From: Clostridiales bacterium
GTDB lineage: Bacteria; Bacillota; Clostridia; Christensenellales; CAG-138
Assembly (NCBI GenBank): GCA_024691085.1
Contig: JAILNX010000019.1
Location: forward strand, 1 to 64,000
Direction of reading: 5' to 3'
DNA: 64,000 bases
How positions within the stretch are numbered: position 1 is the first letter of the stretch; each line of letters opens with the position of its first letter. Shown piece after piece: positions 36,590 to 43,958 of this stretch. Both the position numbers and the translations under genes were made by a program. The notes below the pieces were generated by a model. It made no database searches and had not been told where the DNA came from. It saw nothing but the letters and a program-made list of their open reading frames with translations.

Positions 36590-38839
36590 TTACTTGTTCA
36601 TGTTGGCCTTGTAGTAGTTCATGAGGTTGCCCTCGAGGAGGATCTCCTTCTCGTCCTTGGTGAGGCCTTTGATATTGAGGGTGATATCCTTTACGCCGTC
36701 AGCGGTGATGACCTTCGCGGGGATGGTCTCGACGCCGTTCTTTACCGCCTCACGCACGCCGGGAACGAAGACGAAGTCGCCGCACTCGAAGGGGAACTCC
36801 GCTCCCTCGGGGAGGGTGAACGGCAGGATGCCCCAGTTGATGCAGTTCGAACGATAGCGCTTGGTGGCGTACTCGTAGCAGATGTTCGCGAAGCCGCCGA
36901 GGACGCGCTGGCAGGAGGCCGCCTGCTCACGGGCGGATCCGTCGCCGGGCTTGTTCGCAAAGACGCAGGAGCCGAAGCCGGTGGTCTTTATGAGCTCGTC
37001 CGCATCGCCGACCTTTTCGAGAGCCTTCATGATACGCTCGGGCTTTCCGCCGTCGCGGCGCTCGAAGTCCATCTGCATGACCTGTTTCGACCTTCCGACG
37101 TACTCGGGCACGCGGCGGGAGAGCGCGAACTCCGCAAGGCGAATGGGGTTCGAGCGGTAGGACGAGGTCTCGCCGGAGGGGATCAGCTCGTCGGTGGTGG
37201 TGACGGGATCGCGGATGACGGCGTCAAGCTCGAGAAGCACGTTGTCGGTGAGCTCATACATTGCTGGCCAGTCGGTGATGTTGGGTCCGAGCTTGAGCTC
37301 GACGGAGGGATCCGCCTTGCCGAAGCCGTTGTAGACGCGCCTGTCATAGACGGACTTGTCGAAATGATACTCATAGTGCACGTCGTCCCAGTCGACGTCG
37401 GAGGCCGCGGTGATGGCGCCGTGGTTCCTGGCGGTCGCGGCGATGGAGCGGGAGTCCATAAGCGCGACGGTCGAGATCTGACCCTCGCCGGGCTTGGAGC
37501 CCTCGCGGTTCGGGAAGTTCCTGGTGGTGTGACGGAGGGACAGGCCGTTGTTCGCGGGAACGTCTCCTGCGCCGAAGCACGGGCCGCAGAAGCTCTGCTT
37601 GATGATCGTGCCGCTCTCGAGCAGCTTTTCGGTCATGCCGATCCTGGTGAGCTCAAGACTCGTCGGGACGGAGGTCGGATAGACGCTGAAGCCGAAATAG
37701 CCGTCGCCCACGTCGTGACCGTCCATGATCTCGGCCGCGGCGACACAGTTGTCGAACGTGCCGCCGGAGCAGCCGGCGATGACGCCCTGATCCGCCCAGA
37801 CCTTGCCGTCATGCACCTTGTCGGTGAGCTTCAGATGTACCTTAGCGCCGAACTTCTTCTCGGCCTCGGCCTCGACAGACTTCAGTATCTCGACGGGGTT
37901 CTCGAGGAATTCGTGTATCGTGTAGGCGTTCGAGGGGTGGAACGGGAGCGCGATCATGCACTCGATCTTCGAAAGGTCGAGCTCGATCATGCTGTCGTAA
38001 TAGGCGACGCCGTTGGGCTCGAGCTTCCTGTATCCCTCGGGACGGCCGTGGATCTTATAGTACTTCTCGATCTCGGCGTCGGTCGCCCAGATGGAGGAGA
38101 GGCAGGTGGTCTCGGTCGTCATGACGTCGATGCCGTTCCTGAAATCGTAGGGCAGGCTCTCGATGCCCGGACCGACGAACTCCATGACCTTGTTCTTGAC
38201 GAAGCCGTTCGCAAAGGTCGCCTTGACGAGCGCAAGCGCGACGTCGTGGGGACCGACGCCCTTCTTGGGCTTGCCGGTGACGTAGACCAGCACGACCTCG
38301 GGAGCGTTGATGTCCCAGGTGTTCTTAAGGAGCTGCTTTACAAGCTCGGGGCCGCCCTCGCCGACGCCCATGGTGCCGAGCGCGCCGTAACGGGTGTGCG
38401 AGTCGGAGCCAAGTATCATATTGCCGCAGTTAGCCATCGCTTCGCGGGCATAGCTGTGGATAACCGACTGATTGACGGGAACGTAGATGCCGCCGTATTT
38501 CTTGGCGGCGGAGAGACCGAACACATGGTCGTCCTCATTGATGGTGCCGCCGACAGCGCAGAGGCTGTTGTGGCAGTTCGTCATTGCGTACGGGATCGGG
38601 AACTCCTTAAGGCCCGACGCCCTCGCCGTCTGAATAATGCCGACGTAAGTGATGTCGTGGCTCATCAGACAGTCGAAGCGGATCTTCATCTTCTTCCTGT
38701 CCTCCGACACGTCGTGCGCGCGAAGGATACGGTACGCGATGGTGTTCTCGCGTCCCTCGTCCGGGGTGACGCCGGCTACCGCAGTCTTGACAGGCTTGCC
38801 TTCAACAAGATATACGCCGTTTTCGTAAAGATCGATCAT
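36590..38839 (-). CDS. Aconitase-family hydratase (YbhJ-like)
   Basis: From the ATG at 38839 (GAAGGAGAG upstream) this is a 749-residue protein. It has the aconitase fold pattern: LMSHDITYVGIIQTARASGL, NCGNMILGSDSHTRYGALGT, and the cluster cysteines in GVIAGCSGGTFDNCV and SFCGPCFGAGDVP. A swivel domain follows (about 540-749). The order suggests a [4Fe-4S] enzyme that dehydrates/rehydrates a hydroxy-acid. Length and motifs resemble E. coli YbhJ rather than AcnA or LeuC. The substrate is unknown. A TTGATA/TATAAT promoter stands upstream. Confidence 0.85.
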   Translation of the reverse strand: MIDLYENGVYLVEGKPVKTAVAGVTPDEGRENTIAYRILRAHDVSEDRKKMKIRFDCLMSHDITYVGIIQTARASGLKEFPIPYAMTNCHNSLCAVGGTINEDDHVFGLSAAKKYGGIYVPVNQSVIHSYAREAMANCGNMILGSDSHTRYGALGTMGVGEGGPELVKQLLKNTWDINAPEVVLVYVTGKPKKGVGPHDVALALVKATFANGFVKNKVMEFVGPGIESLPYDFRNGIDVMTTETTCLSSIWATDAEIEKYYKIHGRPEGYRKLEPNGVAYYDSMIELDLSKIECMIALPFHPSNAYTIHEFLENPVEILKSVEAEAEKKFGAKVHLKLTDKVHDGKVWADQGVIAGCSGGTFDNCVAAAEIMDGHDVGDGYFGFSVYPTSVPTSLELTRIGMTEKLLESGTIIKQSFCGPCFGAGDVPANNGLSLRHTTRNFPNREGSKPGEGQISTVALMDSRSIAATARNHGAITAASDVDWDDVHYEYHFDKSVYDRRVYNGFGKADPSVELKLGPNITDWPAMYELTDNVLLELDAVIRDPVTTTDELIPSGETSSYRSNPIRLAEFALSRRVPEYVGRSKQVMQMDFERRDGGKPERIMKALEKVGDADELIKTTGFGSCVFANKPGDGSAREQAASCQRVLGGFANICYEYATKRYRSNCINWGILPFTLPEGAEFPFECGDFVFVPGVREAVKNGVETIPAKVITADGVKDITLNIKGLTKDEKEILLEGNLMNYYKANMNK

Positions 38840-38895
38840 GGTGCTCTCCTTCTGTTCGTTTTTTAGGATCGTAATACAGGGATCCATACTGAAAT

Positions 38896-38924
38896 ATTAT
38901 ACTATATAACGGATGGTTTATCAA
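38896..38924 (-). promoter_or_regulatory. Promoter of the hydratase gene
   Basis: On the minus strand TTGATA (38919-38924) and TATAAT (38896-38901) are separated by 17 bases, about 60 bases before the start codon. Confidence 0.8.
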
Positions 38925-38944
38925 GATGGAGATCGACAAAAAAT

Positions 38945-38971
38945 AACTCCCGGCGTTTTTCGCCGGGAGAC
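38945..38971 (-). terminator. Terminator of peptide cassette 1
   Basis: On the minus strand CTCCCGGCG pairs with CGCCGGGAG around AAAAA, followed by TTATTTTTT. It ends the peptide cassette and lies upstream of the hydratase promoter. Confidence 0.85.
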
Positions 38972-38997
38972 ATTTCTTTGTTATCTGCTGTCGGAGC

Positions 38998-39114
38998 TTA
39001 CCAGTCGATCTCGTTCTCGGTCTCGTCGGAGCCTTCGTTGACGCTGGAGAAATTCACGACATCCTCTACGTCGAGCTTTATTACCTCGATCTCGGGATCA
39101 AAATACTTTTTCAT
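38998..39114 (-). CDS. 38-residue conserved acidic peptide, cassette 1
   Basis: This gene is too short for most gene callers. From the ATG at 39114 it encodes 38 residues: the N-terminus is MKKYFDPEIEVIKLDVEDVV and the C-terminus NFSSVNEGSDETENEIDW, then TAA. AAGGAG precedes it by 9 bases. It begins 16 bases after the secreted protein gene and is followed by a terminator, so both are one transcript. It has no signal peptide, membrane span or cysteine. The YxxPxI pattern near the N-terminus resembles leader motifs of some RiPP precursors, but no RiPP enzymes adjoin. Two near-identical copies lie further up. Function unknown. Confidence 0.85.
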   Translation of the reverse strand: MKKYFDPEIEVIKLDVEDVVNFSSVNEGSDETENEIDW

Positions 39115-39130
39115 GCCGGTTCTCCTTTCG

Positions 39131-40069
39131 TCAGTCTGCGATCCTGATGCGCGCGGAAACGATGGGATCCTGCGCGGCTCCGTTAAGGGAGTAGGTAAGC
39201 GTGGAGTCCGCGCTCATGGTGTCGACCTTGTTGTTGGGCACGCCCTTTACGGTGATTCGGTACTCGAAGCGGTCAGTGCCTGTGACAGAGAAGATCTTCC
39301 TGATCCTGCCGGTGCCCTGAAGAGTGTCTTCGTCATAGATCGAAACGGTCGCGCCGGTGATCTCATACTTCTCGTCGGCGCCGGAGCCGTACGCCGTGCC
39401 GTTTGTGACCGTGAAGAAGGAGTCGTTGAACTTAACCCAGAACACCAGATGAACGTCCGTCTTCGTGTCGCCCTCGTCGCGCGTCCTGACCTTGCACTCG
39501 GACTGAATGAACTCGGGAGGCGTAAGGGGCTTCGGAAGATCGCTCCTCCTTACGTAGATGTGGATCTCGGGATAATCAAAATATCCGTCGCTGTCCACGG
39601 TGAAGCCGTAGTCGCAGCCGTATTCATAGGAATCGACCGCTTCGATCTCGACAAGATAGCCGAAGATCTGAAGAGAATTCGAGTCTTCAATGAAGTTCAC
39701 GTCGCGGCCCGAGAAAGCGTTCATGTGCATGCCGTACGCGTCCGAATATATATACTTGCCGCCCGATTCGAGCCAATCGGAATCGTCGCGGGTCCAGACG
39801 GCGATCGCAGTAACGCCCGCGGTGATATCCGTGCCGCTTACGGTCACTTTCTTGGAGGCGAGATACTCCTGATCGCCGGCGGTGAATTCATCGCTCGTCA
39901 GAACGTAAACGCTGCTTCCGACCTTTGCGCCGATAACGTACTCCGTTATAGCGCTGTCAAACTTATCGTACTGCACCCAGTCGTTATCGCTTTCCGCGAA
40001 AACGGTCGTCGGCGCAAGCGCCATTATCATAACGGCGGCAAGTACGAGACCAAGTATTTTCTTTGCCAT
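39131..40069 (-). CDS. Secreted protein with conserved C-terminal domain, cassette 1
   Basis: From the ATG at 40069 this is a 312-residue protein: a signal peptide (MAKKILGLVLAAVMIMALAP, cleavage near VFA-ES), a variable ~165-residue N-terminal region, and a ~125-residue C-terminal domain from about residue 185 (PPEFIQSECKVRTRDEGD, RIRKIFSVTG, FEYRITVKGVPNNKVDTMSA). The C-terminal domain, including one cysteine, is shared with the proteins of the next two cassettes. I recognise no family. It is followed at once by a 38-residue peptide gene. It is the shortest of the three. Confidence 0.8.
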   Translation of the reverse strand: MAKKILGLVLAAVMIMALAPTTVFAESDNDWVQYDKFDSAITEYVIGAKVGSSVYVLTSDEFTAGDQEYLASKKVTVSGTDITAGVTAIAVWTRDDSDWLESGGKYIYSDAYGMHMNAFSGRDVNFIEDSNSLQIFGYLVEIEAVDSYEYGCDYGFTVDSDGYFDYPEIHIYVRRSDLPKPLTPPEFIQSECKVRTRDEGDTKTDVHLVFWVKFNDSFFTVTNGTAYGSGADEKYEITGATVSIYDEDTLQGTGRIRKIFSVTGTDRFEYRITVKGVPNNKVDTMSADSTLTYSLNGAAQDPIVSARIRIAD

Positions 40070-40119
40070 TTTAAAATCCTTCTTTATGCATTTTTGTCTC
40101 ACGTACAAGACCATCGTAT

Positions 40120-40147
40120 ATAATACACGTCCTTCCCGTTTTGTCAA
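40120..40147 (-). promoter_or_regulatory. Promoter of peptide cassette 1
   Basis: On the minus strand TTGACA (40142-40147) and TATTAT (40120-40125) are separated by 16 bases; a TATATA overlaps the -10. The leader is about 45 bases. Confidence 0.75.
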
Positions 40148-40193
40148 GACTTTTTTGAAAAAATACGTTCGGTAATTGTTTCCGGGCAAAAAA

Positions 40194-40218
40194 GGCCCCC
40201 GGGCAAATGCCGGGAGCC
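40194..40218 (-). terminator. Terminator of peptide cassette 2
   Basis: On the minus strand GGCTCCCGG pairs with CCGGGGGCC (one G-U pair), followed by TTTTTT. Confidence 0.85.
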
Positions 40219-40235
40219 GGTGTTCGTTTATTCGC

Positions 40236-40352
40236 TTACCAGTCGATCTCGTTCTCGGTCTCGTCGGAGCCTTCGTTGACGCTGGAGAAATTCACAACGT
40301 CCTCTACGTCGAGCTTTAATACCTCGATCTCGGGGTCAAAATACTTTTTCAT
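40236..40352 (-). CDS. 38-residue conserved acidic peptide, cassette 2
   Basis: From the ATG at 40352 the gene encodes 38 residues identical to cassette 1 except for Leu instead of Ile at position 12 (MKKYFDPEIEVLKLD). DNA is also almost identical, so a recent duplication or gene conversion is likely. AAAGGAGA precedes the start by about 8 bases. It lies 20 bases downstream of the 517-residue secreted protein gene and just before a terminator. The strict conservation of a non-secreted acidic peptide next to a variable secreted protein is the notable feature. Confidence 0.85.
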   Translation of the reverse strand: MKKYFDPEIEVLKLDVEDVVNFSSVNEGSDETENEIDW

Positions 40353-40372
40353 AATGTTTCTCCTTTCGCCGA

Positions 40373-41926
40373 TCAGTCGGTATATAAGATCAGACCGGAT
40401 ATGATGGGCTCCTGAGCCTCACCGTTCAGCGAGTAGGTGAGCGTGGAGTCCGCGGCCATCGTTTCGAGCTTGTCGTTGGGTACGCCCTTGACATTTATGC
40501 GGTACTCGAATGTGCCGTCGCCCCAAACCGCAAAGATCTTGTAGATCCTGCCGGTGCCGTGGGCTTCTTCGCCGTCATAGATCGTTACGGTCGCGCCGGT
40601 GATCTCATACCTTAAGTCATTCTCGGAGCCGTACTCGGTGCCGTTCGTGATCTTGAAGAAGGAATCGTTGAACCTGACCGAGAACGTAAAGTGAACGTTC
40701 ACCTTCTCGTCGTCGTTCTCACGCTGTCTGATAAAGCACTGATCCTCAACAAACTCGGGAGCGGTGAGGATACGGATGCCGGTCACGGACAGGGAACCGA
40801 CGTCGGCGGTGCCCCAGTAGCGGCCGTTAATGCGGATGTAATGATTGCCTGCGGAAGCAACGTCGATAACGACGGTCATATCGGTGCCGTTATCAAGATA
40901 ATTGCTTAAGCTGGTGGAGTCGAGAGAATAGCGCGCCTGGAAATCAGCGGACGAGATGTTGGGATCGCTGCTCTCTGCGGAATAGGTGATGATGACCGCG
41001 CTGTTAGCGGCATATGTGGTGAAATCGAACTCGATGGTGGACTCAAACCAGTTGTAGCCGGAGGTGTTCGTGTTCTCGGGAATGAACAGAGCGCCATCGG
41101 AAGCCTGCCACGGATGATTGCCGTTTGAATCGTCGCTGGTGATGGTGACGTCTGTCACGCCGATATAGCTGGCGTACTTCTTGTAATAGAGGTTGACCGT
41201 GGTGGCAGCGGCGGGCATGGCGGCGGGGATCTCGTCATAATGGTCGAGATTGTACTCGCCGAACACGGGGAACTCGACCGTTACGTCAGCGCCCTCTGTG
41301 TAAGGGGTGACGGTGGCAGCCTGGATAGCCGTTTCGGTTTCCATGTCGATGTAGTTGACGGTGAGATCGTAGGTGGCGGAAGTCTCGACCATGATCTTCT
41401 TGTAGACGGTCACGGCGACGCCGGAGCCGGAAGCGACGCCCTTGAATCCGCCGTCGTAACCGATCTCGGAACCATTGCCGGCATACACGACGCCGTTGGA
41501 ATCGATCGCAAACCAGTACTTCTTGTGCTTGGAGCCGGAGCTTACGGACATGGAGTAGCTATCGTACATATCCTCAATAAGAAGATATTTCGATCCGTTC
41601 TTCAGATTATACTTGCCGGAGGTCGAATAACCGGACGGGGTCTGCAGCTCGGTGACAGCAGTCCATAAGGTAATGCCGGCGTCGGAAGAAAGGATGGTGC
41701 CGAACGAGTCGCTCGTGACGGTAACGTCGACGGTGGTAACTGCGGAGCCGCTGATACCAAGCATATGCTTTGCAGTACCGTCGTCATAAACGATGACGTA
41801 TTCTCCGTTCGCGGAGAAGGAGCTGACCTCTTCGTAACGAACCTCCTGCGCTGCAAACGCGGTCATCGGAACGAGCGCCAGTACCATAACGGCGGAAAGC
41901 ACGAGACAGAGGATCTTTTTGGTCAT
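40373..41926 (-). CDS. Secreted protein with conserved C-terminal domain, cassette 2
   Basis: This 517-residue protein has a signal peptide (MTKKILCLVLSAVMVLALVP, cleavage near AFA-AQ), an N-terminal region with KNGSKYLLIEDMYDS and KHKKYWFAIDSNGVVYAGNG, a MucBP-like segment around residue 200 (YDLTVNYIDMETETAIQAAT), a carbohydrate-binding-like part ending AGNHYIRINGRYWGTADVGS, and the shared ~125-residue C-terminal domain (APEFVEDQCFIRQREND, YEITGATVTIYDGEE, FEYRINVKGVPNDKLETMAA). Domain names are resemblance only. It has its own promoter and SD (GGAGGAATAATA). Confidence 0.8.
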   Translation of the reverse strand: MTKKILCLVLSAVMVLALVPMTAFAAQEVRYEEVSSFSANGEYVIVYDDGTAKHMLGISGSAVTTVDVTVTSDSFGTILSSDAGITLWTAVTELQTPSGYSTSGKYNLKNGSKYLLIEDMYDSYSMSVSSGSKHKKYWFAIDSNGVVYAGNGSEIGYDGGFKGVASGSGVAVTVYKKIMVETSATYDLTVNYIDMETETAIQAATVTPYTEGADVTVEFPVFGEYNLDHYDEIPAAMPAAATTVNLYYKKYASYIGVTDVTITSDDSNGNHPWQASDGALFIPENTNTSGYNWFESTIEFDFTTYAANSAVIITYSAESSDPNISSADFQARYSLDSTSLSNYLDNGTDMTVVIDVASAGNHYIRINGRYWGTADVGSLSVTGIRILTAPEFVEDQCFIRQRENDDEKVNVHFTFSVRFNDSFFKITNGTEYGSENDLRYEITGATVTIYDGEEAHGTGRIYKIFAVWGDGTFEYRINVKGVPNDKLETMAADSTLTYSLNGEAQEPIISGLILYTD

Positions 41927-41977
41927 ATTATTATTCCTCCCTGTAAAAAAGAATCTGACATACAGTCCTAATAAAAT

Positions 41978-42005
41978 AGTATATCAGAATACATTTGTTT
42001 GTCAA
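41978..42005 (-). promoter_or_regulatory. Promoter of peptide cassette 2
   Basis: On the minus strand TTGACA (42000-42005) and TATACT (41978-41983) are separated by 16 bases, with an AT-rich upstream flank. Confidence 0.8.
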
Positions 42006-42058
42006 TAGATTTTTATATAATATCACTTTGGTTCCATCCGGGAGAAGATCAAGAAAAA

Positions 42059-42081
42059 CTCCCGGCGCGCTGCGCCGGGAG
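42059..42081 (-). terminator. Terminator of peptide cassette 3
   Basis: On the minus strand CTCCCGGCGC pairs with GCGCCGGGAG around a three-base loop and is followed by TTTTTCTT. The stem sequence is similar to that of the other two cassettes. Confidence 0.85.
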
Positions 42082-42109
42082 CTTCGGTTGAAAAATCAGT
42101 TAATGGAGC

Positions 42110-42226
42110 TTACCATTCCATCTCGTTCTCGGTCTCGTCGGAAGGATCGTTAACGCTGGAAAAGTTGACAACATCTTCAACGTCGAGCTTTAAAACCTCG
42201 ATCTCGGGATCAAAATACTTCTTCAT
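42110..42226 (-). CDS. 38-residue conserved acidic peptide, cassette 3
   Basis: From the ATG at 42226 the gene encodes a 38-residue peptide with the same N-terminus (MKKYFDPEIEVLKLD) and a slightly diverged C-terminus: NFSSVNDPSDETENEMEW, so residues 27-28 and the last three (MEW for IDW) differ. AAAGGAG lies about 9 bases upstream. It is 20 bases after the third secreted protein gene. The pattern of change (conservative, frame kept, reading through synonymous sites) supports a real coding gene under selection. Confidence 0.85.
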   Translation of the reverse strand: MKKYFDPEIEVLKLDVEDVVNFSSVNDPSDETENEMEW

Positions 42227-42246
42227 GTTGTTTCTCCTTTCGTTGA

Positions 42247-43782
42247 TCAGTCTTCGGGAACGGTGATCGTTTCGGAAACGGCCTCGTAATCGGTTCCGTC
42301 ATACGAATAGTTAAGCGTGGAAACAGCGCTCATCGTGGCAACCTTATCGTTGGGAACGTTCTTGACGGTGATGCGGTACTCGAAGGATACGGCGCCGTTT
42401 ACCGAGAAGATCTTCCTGATGGTGCCGGTGCCCCTCTCCTCGCCGTTGTCGTATACGGTGACGGTAGCGCCGGTGATCTCATACCTCTTTTCGGAGGCGG
42501 TGAAGCCGTACTCGGTGTCCTTGACCGTGAAGAAGGAAGCGTTGAAGTTTACCTGGAAGACGAAGCTGACGTTGGTCTTCTCATCGCCCTCTACGCGAGC
42601 CCTGTACTTGCACTGATCCTGAATGAAGGTGGGGGGTACAAGACGGTCGATCTTGAAGTTCTTGATCTTGAAGCAGTCAGCGCCGGTATCGCCGGAGCTG
42701 TCCTTCACGTACTCGAACTTAAGGGTGGTGGTGCCGGCCTCGAGAACGACGGTCTCGGTGACGTAGCCGGTGGTGTTTGCGCCGTGCTTCTGCCACTTCT
42801 TCTCGCCGTTGACGTAGAACTTGCCGCCGTCATAGATCTCACCGGTGGAATAGTTCGTGCCGTACTCGCTCTCTACGTAGTAATCGAAGGTCACGACCGC
42901 GCCGGCGGGAGCGTTATTGATGACGATGGTAAGAGAGGAAACGGAGCTTGCAACGTGGTAGTTGCCGCTTACCCATTCGCCGTTTACAACGGTCCAGGGA
43001 TAGGAAGCGTCGGCAGTGGCCTCGGCGTCCTCATCCTCAATGCCCAGCATATTGGCATACGTGTCAAAATAAAGGACAACGTCCAGATCCTCGTCGGGCA
43101 TGGAAGCGGGAAGCTCGTCTGCGTTCAGGCAATAGTACTTTACGCCTTGATACTCGACAACGGAAGCGGCGTAATCGGTAAGGAACGCGCCGTAATCGAC
43201 TTCTTCGTCAACGGCGGGAAGGATTTCGGTCGTGGTGCCGTTGATGTAGTAGTGGACGGTGAGGTTATGGCTCTCGACCGCGGGTACGGAAACAGCGTAG
43301 ATGTAAATGGCGTTGGGAGCGCTGGTCTCCATGTTGAAATAGGAGCTGTACCTCTTCAGATACCTTCCGTCGCTGGCGACCTTAAGGTTATGGGTCGCAT
43401 TGTCATACGTCCATACGCTCTTGTTGGAAGCATGGGTGTAGAGGTTGTAACCGGACGCATGGTACAGATAATTGCCGTTGCCCTTGTTCTTAAGGTAACC
43501 GCCCTCTTCATAGATCCAGACGAGGTTGTCATCGATGTCAGCGGTCACGCTGGTACCGGCAACGTAGGACGAAGCGGTGGTGCAGCCGAGATAATTGGTG
43601 CTTTTTACGGTGTTATTAAGGAGATAAACGCTGCCGCTGTATTCCTGGCCGATGAGATACTCGCCGCCGATGACGAAAGCGCCCGCAGCGTTGTAAGTAG
43701 CCTCAGCAGCGAATACGGTCATCGGAACGAGCGCCATGATCATAATGGCGGCGAGTACGAGACCGAGGATCTTCTTAGTCAT
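42247..43782 (-). CDS. Secreted protein with conserved C-terminal domain, cassette 3
   Basis: This 511-residue protein has a signal peptide (MTKKILGLVLAAIMIMALVP, cleavage near VFA-AE), an N-terminal region with YLKNKGNGNYLYHASGYNLY and KSVWTYDNATHNLKVASDGR that resembles that of cassette 2, a MucBP-like segment (SHNLTVHYYINGTTTEILPA), a beta-sandwich-like part (LTIVINNAPAGAVVTFDYYV) and the shared C-terminal domain (PPTFIQDQCKYRARVEGD, YEITGATVTVYDNGEERG, FEYRITVKNVPNDKVATMSA). The C-terminal domain again has a single cysteine. Followed by the peptide gene. Function unknown. Confidence 0.8.
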   Translation of the reverse strand: MTKKILGLVLAAIMIMALVPMTVFAAEATYNAAGAFVIGGEYLIGQEYSGSVYLLNNTVKSTNYLGCTTASSYVAGTSVTADIDDNLVWIYEEGGYLKNKGNGNYLYHASGYNLYTHASNKSVWTYDNATHNLKVASDGRYLKRYSSYFNMETSAPNAIYIYAVSVPAVESHNLTVHYYINGTTTEILPAVDEEVDYGAFLTDYAASVVEYQGVKYYCLNADELPASMPDEDLDVVLYFDTYANMLGIEDEDAEATADASYPWTVVNGEWVSGNYHVASSVSSLTIVINNAPAGAVVTFDYYVESEYGTNYSTGEIYDGGKFYVNGEKKWQKHGANTTGYVTETVVLEAGTTTLKFEYVKDSSGDTGADCFKIKNFKIDRLVPPTFIQDQCKYRARVEGDEKTNVSFVFQVNFNASFFTVKDTEYGFTASEKRYEITGATVTVYDNGEERGTGTIRKIFSVNGAVSFEYRITVKNVPNDKVATMSAVSTLNYSYDGTDYEAVSETITVPED

Positions 43783-43835
43783 TTGATATTTCCTCCCAGA
43801 AAAAAATAGATGTCTTGAAAATCAGACTTGTTCAA

Positions 43836-43864
43836 ATATTAATACAATCCCCGTCCCAAGTCAA
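43836..43864 (-). promoter_or_regulatory. Possible promoter of peptide cassette 3
   Basis: On the minus strand TTGACT (43859-43864) is followed after 17 bases by TAATAT (43836-43841), a weaker -10 than in the other two cassettes. A GGGAGGAAA ribosome-binding site lies close to the ATG at 43782. Confidence 0.55.
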
Positions 43865-43887
43865 TACCCGCAAGGGCGTCAAAGTCC

Positions 43888-43932
43888 AAAAAACCTAAAT
43901 ATATTTTAGGAAAATAACGCTTCCGGGAGCGT
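43888..43932 (-). terminator. Terminator region of the M14 peptidase gene
   Basis: On the minus strand two hairpins follow the gene: ACGCT-cccgga-AGCGT with TATTTT after it, then CCTAAAATATATTTAGG followed by TTTTTTGG. They separate the peptidase from cassette 3. Confidence 0.75.
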
Positions 43933-43958
43933 AAATAATATACAGCCGCGGCCTTACG

